NCBI GenBank assembly: GCA_022577435.1
Contig: JAKOON010000012.1
Span: 488,001-552,000 of the forward strand
Reading direction: 5' to 3'
Length of the DNA stretch: 64,000 nucleotides
DNA from: Embiotoca jacksoni
Lineage: Eukaryota; Chordata; Actinopteri; Embiotocidae
The first letter of the stretch is position 1, and the number at the start of each line of letters is the position of its first letter. The notes beneath the pieces are model-generated. The model saw only the letters and a list, made by a program, of their open reading frames with translations, did no database searches and was not told the DNA's origin. Made by a program: the position numbers and the translations under genes. Positions 22,401-32,946 of this stretch are shown piece after piece.

Positions 22401-25400
22401 CTCTATAACCCATATAGCTACTCTGGATTGTATTGCCTTGGCTTCCAGTAGAACTGTGAGGAACCCCGCAGTTGTTTTTGACCTGGATATATCCTTATAA
22501 GTCACGCACAAAGCAAGTCTCATGGACCAAAATTATAAACGTCCTGTCTCTGAGTGATGCTGAAAAACCCGTCCATGCATTTGTGACATCTAGGTTGAAC
22601 TATCGTAATTCCTTTCTGTCATGATGTCCCACTAACTCTGAAAAGCCTAGTATCCCAGTTAAGCACGTTGCTCTCAGAGTGCAGGCTAACGTGTATTACC
22701 TTTGTTCAAAAAGTAGAATGGGAGGCAGAGCCTTCAGCTATCAGGCTCTTCTCCTGCAGAACAAGCTCCCTGTTGCAGGCGGGAGGCAAACAACCTCTCT
22801 ACCATGACGATCCTCACCTAAGCTAAGATTAAAATGGTCATCTAGAAAACAAACAGAAGGGTCCTGACCTGAGAGTTTCCAGTGTGCACTGTGGACTCTT
22901 CAGTGCTTTACAGAGCAGCTTCACTCCTGAATCCTGCAGGTCATTGTTACTCAGATCCAGCTCTTTCAGAGTGGAGGACTTGGAGGTGAGAACTGAGGCC
23001 AGAGCTTCTAAGCTTTTCTTTGAGAGGTTACAGCAACTCAGCCTAAAGACACAGAAGCAAGACATTAACAACAAATAGAGCGTTAAGGTTTTTTTTTTAA
23101 TATATTTAAGGGATGTAGCGTTTCTTTAACTTACACAGCTTTAGTGGAGACTTTGACAACTGGCAGCAGCTTCAGCAGAGCCTCCTCCGAAGCGCAGTAT
23201 TTCTTAAGGTCAAACATGTCCAGCCTTTCTTCTGAAGTCAGCAAGATGAAGACCAGAGCTGACCACTGATCAGGAGACAGTTTACGTGGGCAAACAAATC
23301 CGGATCTCAGGAAATCTTGGATCTTCTCGGTCAAAGAATAGTCCTTTAGCTCCATCAGACAGTGAAACAGATTGATGTTTTTCTCAGAACAGGAATCGTC
23401 ACTAATCTTCATCTTGATGTGCTGCACTGTTTTCTCATTGGTCAACGAGCTGCTTCCTCTCTGTATCATCAGGCCTTTTAGGAGGGTCTGATTGGTCTCC
23501 AGTGAAAGACCCAGGAGAAAGCGGAGGAACAGGTCCAGGTGTCCATTTGGACTCTCTAAGGCCTTGTCTACGGCACTTTGGTAAAACGATGTTGGATCAG
23601 ATCTGCCTCTGAACAGATTGGACCACAAGGAAGGTGGTTGTTCTTCTGACAGCAGATTGATACCAGAGTTGATGAACTTCAGATGGACATGAAGAGCAGC
23701 CAGGAACTCCTGAACACTGAGATGCACAAAGCAGAACACCTTGTTTTGGTACAGCCCGCTCTCCTCCTGAAAGATCTGTGTGAACACTCCTGAGTACACT
23801 GAGGCTGCTCTGATATCGATGCCACACTCTGTCAGGTCGGATTCATAGAAGAAGAGGTTGCCTTTCAGCAGCTGCTCAAAAGCGAGTTTTCCCAGAGACT
23901 CAATCATCTTCCTGGTCTCTGAACTCCAGGGTGCATCTGTCTCAGCTCCACCATCATACTTGATCGTCTTCATTTTGGACTGAACCACCAGGAAGAGGAT
24001 GTACATCTCAGTCATGGTTTTGGGCGACTCTCCTCCGTCTTTGCTCTTCAACATGTCCTCCAGAACTGTAGCAGTGATCCAGCAGAAGATTGGGATGTGA
24101 CACATGATGTGGAGGCTTTGGAATGTCTTGATGTGAGAGATGATTGTGCTGGCCATTCCTTCATCTTTACATCTCTTCCTGAAGTACTCCTCCTTCTGTG
24201 GGTCATTGAAACCTCTGACTTCTGTAACCATGTCAACACACTCAGGAGGGATCTGATTGGCTGCTGCCGGTCGTGTGGTTATCCAGAGGCGTGCGGAGGG
24301 AAGCAGATTTCCCTTGATGATGTTTGTCAGCAGTACATCCAGTGAGGTGGACTCTGTAACATCAGTTAGTATCTTGTTGCTGTGTAAATCCAGAGGAAGT
24401 CGACACTCGTCCAGACCATCAAAGATGATCAAAACCTGGAACTCTTCAAACCTGTACATTCCTGCTTCTTTGGTTTCAGGAAAAAAGTGATGAATAAGTT
24501 TCACCAAACTGAACTCTTTCTTTTTCAGCACATTCAGCTCTCTAAAAGAAAACGGAAATGTGAACTGAATGTCCTGGTTGGCTTTGTCTTCAGCCCAGTC
24601 CAGAACAAACTTCTGTGTTAAGACTGTTTTCCCGATGCCAGCCACTCCCTTCGTCATCACCGATCTGATTGGTTCATCTCTTCCAGGAGAAGGTTTGAAG
24701 ATGTTTTCACATCTTACTGTTCTTTCTGGTCTGGCTGGTTTCCTGAATGCTCTTTCAATCTGTCTGATTTCATGTTCACTGTTGACCTCCGCATCCCCTC
24801 CTTCTGTTATGTACAGCTCTGTGTAGATCTGATTCAGAAGGGTTGGATGTCCTGCTTTAGAGATTCCCTCAAACATACACTGAAACCTATTCTTGAGACT
24901 AGATTTTAGTTTACGTTGACACATGGCTCCAATAGTTCCTAGGAAGTGAAAAATTACAAAATTGTATGAGATTAAACCTGTTTTATTACAGGTATAAAAA
25001 TTTCCCAACTTTAAAACAACAATAGTCCATTTTGACTGTTAGGGAACAGGAAAATCATAAAAAATAGATACAGATACAAACCCAAACATATCAAAACTAC
25101 TGTCTATGTACACATCCGGCAGAGAGCAGAATTAGCAATTATTTGGATTTTGTAATTATTTGACACAAAGGACTTTGACGTAAAATCTTTGGGGGCACAA
25201 AATCCCAAAATGCCGACAAAAAAATTGCCAGCAAAGATGAAAAATGTCTTGCGCTATTAGTCATCCTTACTGGCATTTTTAACAATCTGAATTCAGGACT
25301 TGAGGGTAACAATGCATTGCTCTTAATTGTCTCTGACCAGCTCACCTCACTCCTCCTAAATTGTATTTTTTTATCTGAAAATTGAGATGTGCAGTTTGAT

Positions 25401-28400
25401 ATGATGGGCAGGGTTTGATTGATTAGGTTAATTTATTCGCCTATGAGGTCCAAGAATAAAATAACTTGAGTTATACAAATTTACAACTTCTGCAGTTTTT
25501 CTCTGCTGCATCTACTTTATTAAAAGCCTCTTACTGTTCTGCAGAGAGTCAGCCAGCTTCTCGTGCTTCATACTCCTCATGACCTCCAGTGTGATATTCA
25601 GAAAAGACTGTCTGGTTCTCCTCCTCTGATCTTCCTCTTCACCATTAGTCACGTCCTCACCTTGGCTTTCGAAGCCTTGTGAGTAATCTGCACTCAGAAT
25701 TCTACGGAACGTCTTCAGCTCGTTCTTCACAAGAAGAAAAATGTTCTCCTCAAGAGCCTGTAATAAAAAATATGAATTTAAATTTTGTCTTGGAAACTCA
25801 TCTCCATCTGCCGAAGACTACACATTTAATATTTTGATATCAATGACCACTCCTCTTCACCGGACAATGAATCATAATCATTAGCGTAATTAAAACAACA
25901 AAATATTGTGAAATTTTTTTAAACTTTATTACAGTGATCCAAAGTGAAATACGCAGCATGTAATGTTCATACTGACGGATTGTAAATCCTTTTGCTACTT
26001 CAGGGAATATTGGTTTTATGCATAACTTTAAGATCTATAAAGAGAATATCAATTTCATTAGTATCCATCCTGTCAAAAAGGCTTCAGCTGAGCTTAGTAC
26101 ATAAACAAGACAGAGCTACACTTCATTTCAGGGGTGCTTTGAGACAAATGCCAATCATATTTATCAAATTGACAATTATATGTACGTGTGTTAACAATAC
26201 AAGAATCAGCTTGGTTTTGTTCAAAGTTGAAAAAGTGTGCAACATTGTGTGTAGTTGTCCAACTAAGTGCTCTGCAGACTATAATTTCCTGTTTTATGTT
26301 GAAAGTTAATTTTGAAAAAGAAAAACAGACTAACAGCCCACTGCTTTTGCCAGTCTTGGACCAGTGCATGTATTGTACACAGAAAGCAATTAGAAATTGA
26401 TTACCTAAAAAAACTCAACATAAATATTTTCCAAAAATCTTAAGTATTTCTTATATTTGTGACGGTCGTATTTTGAGGTTTTAAGAATGTTTATACAGTT
26501 ACTAACCAGAAATATGGAGTCCAGGTCTGTTGGACTGGAAATGCAAAACTCTGACGTTTTCTGGTGAAATCTGTGGAGAAAACATGATTCATTAGTGATG
26601 GATGACCTGACTGCTATACTGTATAATTTAACACAGCAATGAAAATTGATTTATACAAAAGTTACTCTTTTGGGATGCACAGCTTGTTAAGAGGAAACTG
26701 TCCTATCCTGCTATCATGCAAGTCTGACAAAACAAAAGGTTTGAAAAGAAATGGGAAGTTATGAAAACAACGCAATAGACTAGAAACGGTTCTGTTATTA
26801 TGAAGATGCTAAGAAATGTTATAATTTTGTTGTTCCGATTTCTATGAAAATGAAGTTTCAGATGGAACTGATTATGTTCAGTTGCATTATCTAGTTTTAA
26901 GATTTTTCATTTTTGACCACGTTTCTACTTTCGACATCTCTGGGTCAAAGTTTTAAAGATTTACAGGTGGGTGACAGTTACACTGAAGACAAAAAGTATT
27001 TGGAAACAGGTTTGTGATTACAAAAATAGAATGCAGACAGATTCATTTTGTAAGAAAAAAGTTTTGATTTACTTTGAAAATGAATCTTGCTGTTTAAAAG
27101 CAACAGGGTAATCCATGGATCTGTCGCTCTTCAAGGACTCACAGCTCAGGACAGGAGAGTCTGTTCTTTCCTGCTCAATCCTGAAAGAAAAGGAGCATAA
27201 ACAAAAGTCAGGTGAATGTTTGTGGAGCTCAGTGAATCTATACTATTATGAAAGAAATCTTTGTCTGTATGTATGTTTGTTTGTTTGTTCCTCGCATATC
27301 TGGACAATCGTTCATCTTTTCTGCATCACACTTGGTGGGTGTATTGCTGGATACCAGAAGATGTGCACTGTCAAATTTGGTGTGATTTAGACATGCAACA
27401 CCCTAAAAGCTAAGAGCTTTACAGAGAGAACAGAGTGTTCCCTTTCAAATAGAATTTGTGCTTAAAAAGTGTTGTGTTGATTTACTTTGAAAATGAATCT
27501 TGCTGTTTAAAAGCAACAGGGTAATCCATGGATCTGTTGCTCTTCAAGGACACACAGCTTGCTCCAGGAGAATCTGTTCTTTCCTGCTCAATCCTGAAAG
27601 AAAAGGAGCATAAACAAAAGTCAGGTGAATGTTTGTGGAGCTCAGTGAATCTATACTATCATGAAAGAAATCTCTGTCTGTATGTATGTTTGTTTGTTTG
27701 TTCCTCGCATATCTGGACAATCGTTCATCCTTTCTGCATCACACTTGGTGGGTGTATTGCTGGATACCAGAAGATGTGCACTGTCAAATTTGGTGTGATT
27801 TAGACATGCAACACCCTAAAAGCTAAGAGCTTTACAGAGAGAACAGAGTGTTCCCTTTCAAATAGAATTTGTGCTTAAAAAGCGTTGTGTTGATTTACTT
27901 TGAAAATGAATCTTGCTGTTTAAAAGCAACAGGGTAATCCATGGATCTGTTGCTCTTCAAGGACACACAGCTTGCTCCAGGAGAATCTGTTCTTTCCTGC
28001 TCAATCCTGAAAGAAAAGGAGCGTAAACAAAAGTCAGGTGAATGTTTGTGGAGCTCAGTGAATCTATACTATCATGAAAGAAATCTCTGTCTGTATGTAT
28101 GTTTGTTTGTTTGTTCCTCGCATATCTGGACAATCGTTCATCCTTTCTGCATCACACTTGGTGGGTGTATTGCTGGATACCAGAGGATGTGCACTGTCAA
28201 ATTTGGTGTAAGTTAGACATGCAACACATTTAATATTAATAAACTTGAATAAAAAAGCAAACCCTAAACGGGCCAACGGCAACATCGACAAAAGTCAGGC
28301 GGAAGTATGTTGAGGTCAGTTTTTGACAAGAAAGATGTGTCCGTTACAAGTTACCACACAAACCAAATTAGAAGAAAGTTACCCGGACTGACCACAATTT

Positions 28401-29897
28401 ATGGATATTGTATCGTTCACAGGGGTTATCTCAGGAGGTTTTCAGACTCCTAAGTTTAAACAGCATACCAGTGTTGGCTAAAGGTGAAATTAACTTGACA
28501 TGCTGATGACCTGAGTTTTAATTCTAACCAATGTAATGTTTTTAACATCCATTACAAGAGCTTTACAGAGAGCCAAGAGTATTCCCTTTCAAATAGAATT
28601 TGTGCTTAAAAAGCGTTGTGTTGATTTACTTTGAAAATGAATCTTACTGTTTAAAAGCAACAGGGTAATCCATGGATCTGTTGCTCTTCAAGGACACACA
28701 GCTTGCTCCAGGAGAATCTGTTCTTTCCTGCTCAGTCCTGAAAGAAAAGGAGCGTAAACAAAAGTCAGGTGAATGTTTGTGGAGCTCAGTGAATCTATAC
28801 TATCATGAAAGAAACCTCTGTCTGTATGTATGTTTGTTTGTTTGTTTGTTCCTCGCATATCTGGACAATCGTTCATCCTTTCTGCATCACACTTGGTGGG
28901 TGTATTGCTGGATACCAGAAGATGTGCACTGTCAAATTTGGTGTGATTTAGACATGCAACACCCTAAAAGCTAAGAGCTTTACAGAGAGAACAGAGTATT
29001 CCCTTTCAAATAGAATTTGTGCTTAAAAAGCGTTGTGTTGATTTACTTTGAAAATGAATCTTGCTGTTTAAAAGCAACAGGGTAATCCATGGATCTGTTG
29101 CTCTTCAAGGACACACAGCTTGCTCCAGGAGAATCTGTTCTTTCCTGCTCAATCCTGAAACAAACACAGCCATTGACAACAATCAGATGGAAGTATGTGG
29201 AGCTCAGTCTTTGATGAGGAAGATGTGCGTTACAAGTTAGCAAACCAGATTAGAAAAAGGTTACTCAGACTGTCGACAATTTACAGATATTGCAACGTTC
29301 ACAGGTGCCATCTATGTGAATAGAATGTGCACTAAACAAAAGTTGCGTTAATTTACTTGGAACATGTATTGAATCGTATTTATTTATTGTGTATATAGTT
29401 TGTGTGTATCTGTGTATTTATTCATTGGTCTTAATTTTTCTAAAAAATTATATTTATCTATCTTACTTTACTGTATACTTATTTGTAATTTTTTCTTATT
29501 GTGTGCGCCTTTTTTCCCTAACTGTGTTTCTATGCTGTTGCGACAACTAAATTTCCCCACTATGGGATCAATAAAGTCTAAAGTCTAAGTCTAAGTTTGA
29601 ATAGTGTGGGACGAATGCAGCCTGGAAAGCTCAAACAAACTCCACCTGTGAGGTAGAAGATGTATGTAGGCTGAGGTAAAATCCCAAGAAAATATCTTTC
29701 GCTACACTCTCATAAAACCTGAAGTACTTTCTCCAAATCCTAACTTTTAGAACAAGTGATCATTTCTAGCTGAGCTCTGACAGGGATAGTAACAGATCCT
29801 CATCTTACCTCGCAGGTATGGTTTGGCTGTCATGTTCCTCAGACTGACAGTCATTCGAGGACGGGACTCCCTCGTCTTTCTCCTCGGACTGACTCAT
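19478..29897 (-). CDS. NLRC3-like receptor (FISNA-NACHT-LRR-B30.2)
   Basis: Thirteen coding exons in transcript order: 29897-29809, five 108-nt repeats (29154-29047, 28737-28630, 28006-27899, 27593-27486, 27180-27073), 26570-26507, 25757-25535, 24938-23135, 23042-22869, 21361-21188, 21082-21036 and 20004-19478. Phases agree throughout (3642 nt, about 1213 residues if all are used). The N-terminus MSQSEEKDEGVPSS is typical of teleost NLRC3-like proteins. Exon 24938-23135 holds FISNA (FQCMFEGISKAGHPTLLNQI), the Walker A motif GVAGIGKT and the Walker B motif IIFDGLDECR. Two 174-nt LRR exons follow (LKELDLSNNDLQDSG), then a 47-nt linker (KPGLKK) and a B30.2/PRY-SPRY exon (CELTLDPNTAH, GRCYWEVEW). 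These are cytosolic innate-immune regulators, much expanded in fish. Only two LRR exons is a small number. Repeat copy 28737-28630 has an in-frame stop (see findings). An acceptor at 29912-29913, 14 nt before the start codon, implies an upstream non-coding exon. Confidence 0.87.
20648..20669. repeat. Poly-A tract
   Basis: A run of about 22 A in the intron between the B30.2 exon and the linker exon of the NLRC3-like gene. Confidence 0.8.
21472..21840. mobile_element. Fish MITE-like repeat in NLRC3-like intron
   Basis: It starts GGAGCAGTGTGGGATTTAG and contains CTTCTAGTGGTGAGGTTGCA, AAACATGGCAGTGCAAC and ATGGCAGCCTCCGTGGA. It ends near GCCAGTAGATCCCTCTAAAC, where the consensus I recall finishes with an inverted CAGTGTG-GGATTTAG. 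It sits between the two LRR exons. The right terminus has decayed. Confidence 0.6.
22180..22825 (+). mobile_element. Relic of a non-LTR (LINE) reverse transcriptase
   Basis: Read on the plus strand, the remnants FHCYADDTQVYLSIK (the YADD catalytic motif of reverse transcriptase, about 22228-22272), then FVTSRLNYRNSFLS and RAFSYQALLLQNKLPV near 22725-22775, are the conserved order at the 3' end of fish L2/Rex-type LINE ORF2. Stops and frameshifts interrupt it throughout. It lies in an NLRC3-like intron, antisense to that gene. Confidence 0.75.
27073..29154 (-). repeat. Tandem array of duplicated 108-nt coding exons
   Basis: Five copies of a unit of about 413 bp, each with one 36-codon exon flanked by phase-2 introns: 27073-27180, 27486-27593, 27899-28006, 28630-28737 and 29047-29154. 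Spacing is 413, 413, 731 and 417 bp. The peptide is (K/R)IEQERTDSPGASCVSLKS then NRSMDYPVAFKQQDSFS; the copy at 27073 differs most (SPVLSCESLKSD). Intronic parts are almost as similar as the exons, so the duplications are recent. The 731-bp step contains an insertion (about 28215-28560) that resembles the sequence after the last copy (29160-29300). Because each exon is a multiple of three between equal phases, copy number can change without breaking the frame. Confidence 0.85.
29533..29595 (+). mobile_element. Retroposon 3' tail
   Basis: TGCTGTTGCGACAACTAAAT then TTCCCCACTATGGGATCAAT-AAAG and a (TAAGTC)-type tail. This is the V-SINE/L2-like ending with a short CCCC-GGGG-type stem. Related tails are at 31058, 32190, 59520 and 63258. 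Confidence 0.65.
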
Positions 29898-30846
29898 GGT
29901 AGAATTTATACCTGAAGAAAAACAGACCCAACATGCTGTATTAGCTGGAAGAAGTAATTACAAGGCTGTTAAATCCTTCTGTGTTACTCTGCATCTGCAC
30001 TGCACAGCCAGTCATTCTGATTATAAACACGGTGTATCCGAGAGTATAACAATGTGAATACTGCCTTTAGGAAAGCGTTACAATAACATCCAGTGATTGT
30101 GACGTTCTGCCTTCATCTACAGGAGGAAACAATGGCAGATAGATGTAGTTAGTTTTTCCCTGAGTCATGCGAGTCATTTGATCTGTTATCACACCTAAAA
30201 AACAGCAGAACATCAGTTTTTTGGTCTTCAACCCTGACAGTGAAGTTCCGGATCATCTGATGCAGCGGAAGCTACAGAGCAGACCAGCTATGCATGTGGT
30301 CATCCTGTCATTTTTAGAGTAGCTGCAATCCACATCTGTCACACCTGGCAGTATAGAGTTTTGTACAGTAAATGTTGGGTGATTTTTTTGGGGGGGGATT
30401 AAATAACTATTAACTAGATCAGTTATTCTATTAAACAGGTATACTAGCTGACTGTATAACTATAAAAGAGAGCAGTTACTTTATTAAACAGTTAAATTAT
30501 TTTGCACTTAAAATGACACTTACTGATAGCACTTTGTAGTTTGGCTTTCTTGAAGAAATTGTATTTACTTGATTCCTGTTGTTCTGGGTTTTGTACCCTC
30601 ATGGTTGAAATGCACTTATTGTAAATTGCTTTGGATAAAAGCGTCAGCTAAATGTAATGTAATGAAATGTAATTTAGCCCAAGTCAAAAAAATGTAATCT
30701 CTCCAAGGTGAAACCACATTCGGTACAAACTACATTTTCCAACTTGAGGTGGAGTACGCCATGTAACCAAGATTAACCTTGATAAAACTTCTAAATTAAA
30801 GCTTAGTATAACGTTTAGAACTAATAAGAACTAATAAGAACTAATA

Positions 30847-31109
30847 AGGGTGGTGCAGTGGTTAGCATTGTCGCCTCACAGCAAAAAGGTTCCGGGTTCG
30901 AATCCGGTCCTGGGCCTTTCTGTGCGGAGTTTGCGTGTTCTCCCTGTGCTTGCGTGGGTTCTCTCCGGGTTCTCCGGCTTCCTCCCATCATCCAAAAACA
31001 TGCACCTCAGGTCAGGTTACCTGGCGCGCACTAGTGGCAGCCTGCTGCAGCAGTAGTGAAGAAATTTCCCCTCGGGGATTAATAAAGTGTATTAAATCTA
31101 AAATCTAAT
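30847..31109 (+). mobile_element. tRNA-derived SINE
   Basis: The head has a pol III A box (TGGTGCAGTGG) and B box (GGTTCGAATCC). It is followed by the fish SINE body GTGCGGAGTTTGCGTGTTCT and CTCCGGCTTCCTCCCATC, then the tail GAAATTTCCCCTCGGGGATT-AATAAAG. Three copies of AACTAATAAG precede it (30817-30846), one perhaps a target-site duplicate. The tail matches LINE-type tails nearby, as expected for a SINE copied by a LINE. Confidence 0.8.
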
Positions 31110-31352
31110 TCGTACAAGAGCACAGGCCTTTGGCCGTCTGGGCCTCGTTCGGTGGAACGGAGCATAAACAACAGCTGCGCGTTCATCGAGAGAAAGACGC
31201 GTCATATGTTCAAAAAACAGAAGTCATGCGGTACCTCAGACATTAAATATGTGGTAAGACAGAAACAACAACGTATCCAACAATGTCAAGTATTCGTTAC
31301 TTTACCTTTTTCATGTCGTGGCGTAATTTGCGCCGTGAGGGAGACAAACGAT

Positions 31353-31364
31353 GAAAGTGAAAGT
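31353..31364 (+). promoter_or_regulatory. ISRE/IRF-like element
   Basis: GAAAGTGAAAGT fits the GAAANNGAAANN interferon-stimulated response element and runs on into AAAA. It lies 1.46 kb upstream of the NLRC3-like start codon, in a GC-richer block beyond the acceptor of the start-codon exon, where a first non-coding exon is expected. Interferon control is inference. Confidence 0.45.
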
Positions 31365-31756
31365 AAAAAAGGAGGAAATGGCGCATGTAAAAACAAAAGG
31401 GTCCTGAGCGGCTGCCTTTGAAAACCCGGGCTGTATGTTATTTAAACATTCATAAAATGTGTTGTGGGAAAAAATTTCGAAACTAGGACCTGATTAGGTG
31501 GAGACGCATATTCATGTGGATGTATCGGGTGAGATTATTTTTTTTTCAGGGCGATGTAAAGCCTTATTTGGTAAATAAATCGACGTGGCTGTTGTTATGA
31601 TCAGGAAATGGCTGAGTGTATGGCGTCGCCGAGCCTGTTCTCTAAAAGGAAGATATAGTAAAAGTTTGTCAAATTTTGAGCTACATCCATAAAAACACAG
31701 GCACTCAATTAAAAACTGCAATTTAAAATTACTATTAAAACACTACCGAACAGTAT

Positions 31757-31759
<3 letters not shown>

Positions 31760-31787
<28 letters not shown>

Positions 31788-31788
31788 C
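31760..31788. repeat. Poly-A tract
   Basis: About 28 consecutive A residues in the NLRC3-like/sri spacer. Confidence 0.85.
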
Positions 31789-32170
31789 ACTAAATACAGC
31801 ATGTCTTTCTAGACTATACAAGTTCCAAAAACTTCATTTTGTAAATATTAATTTGGAAGAATTTGCCTCACTCGCCCTATAGGTCATATAATCAGATATT
31901 ATATTTACTTCGTAATTAAAGGGTTGTGACAACTTGAGCCATCAAAACATTTGAATATGCATACCCTATGCATACCCTATAACCAATAACACTGTTGACT
32001 GTGTTTCTTGGTTGTTTGTATATAATATATATAGATATATACTGTACTGTGTATATACTGTATATGCTGTGCATTTTATATTTTATATTTATATTTTATA
32101 GTTTTTACTGCTATTTTACTGCTATTTTATTGCTTTTCTATTGTTCTATTACTATCTATTGCTTCTGTAT

Positions 32171-32237
32171 GCTGCTGTAGCGAAAAAAATTTCCCCTCGG
32201 GGATTAATAAAGTAACTACCTACCTACCTACCTACCC
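32171..32237 (+). mobile_element. Retroposon tail with (CTAC)n
   Basis: GCTGCTGTAGCG, then AATTTCCCCTCGGGGATTAA-TAAAG, then six CTAC-type repeats. It is the same ending as in the SINE at 30847-31109, here with only a short upstream part. Confidence 0.7.
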
Positions 32238-32946
32238 TTAACATAACACAGTGGGCTAAAACAAGACTCTAACTGTTTTTAGCTTATTTTTTGCCATGAA
32301 GCCATATCTCTAATTATGTATTTGATTGCAACTAATTTCACAACACATTTTAAAATAATTTACTAGTTTACACATTCACAGTCCCAACTACATACAAATA
32401 ACAAACTGAAACAAATCAAATTGTAAATTTGGGGATCAAAACTTAACAAAACACAGAGTGATTCATGTAGATGCACCAAAGAGTTTTTTTTTAAACTGTA
32501 ATTTTAATCAAATACTTGTATTTGAATAATTCCTCATTCATGTTTTATCAGACATAAACACACAAATACTAAAACTACTGACGAGAGATATAGAAGTAAA
32601 TTATTAGTCAATTCTGTTTGTTTATTCATTTCATATATTATCAGGCATACGCTGGTCATCAGTCCTACACATGGCTAACATGGTTACTGTTGTGGTAAAA
32701 GGCTACAGATGTACAAGTCATAATAAAAACCTCCAGTATACAAGCACTCGAGTGTTCGACATTGGTACAGACTGAGGTTACGATATTCTTATTAGCTTGT
32801 TAAAATATACATTACTGAATAGTTCCTGGTGAAATGGAATGTGAGAGTGACATTTTGATGAAACAATGATTAAACACACACAGGAAGAACATGCAGTTAG
32901 TACGAGAAAATGGCCAGTGCGTCCCGTTCGTTTAGTCTTGTCCTCT

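Larger units (their letters stand above)
29898..32946. other. Spacer between NLRC3-like and sri genes
   Basis: It contains the likely upstream non-coding exon and promoter region of the NLRC3-like gene (ISRE-like site at 31353), a repeat tail ending in GGATAAAAGCGTCAGCTAAATG (about 30630), a tRNA-derived SINE (30847-31109), a poly-A run (31760-31788), a second retroposon tail (32171-32237), and the sri 3' UTR at its right end, with TTTATT (minus-strand AATAAA) near 32626. No other gene is supported. Confidence 0.6.

Noticed and set aside
27073..29154. CRISPR-like or satellite array
   Set aside because: The units are about 413 bp with an open coding exon and splice sites in each; this is exon duplication in a vertebrate gene.
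30847..30915. tRNA gene on the plus strand
   Set aside because: A and B boxes are present but the stems do not close, and the sequence runs straight into a SINE body and tail.
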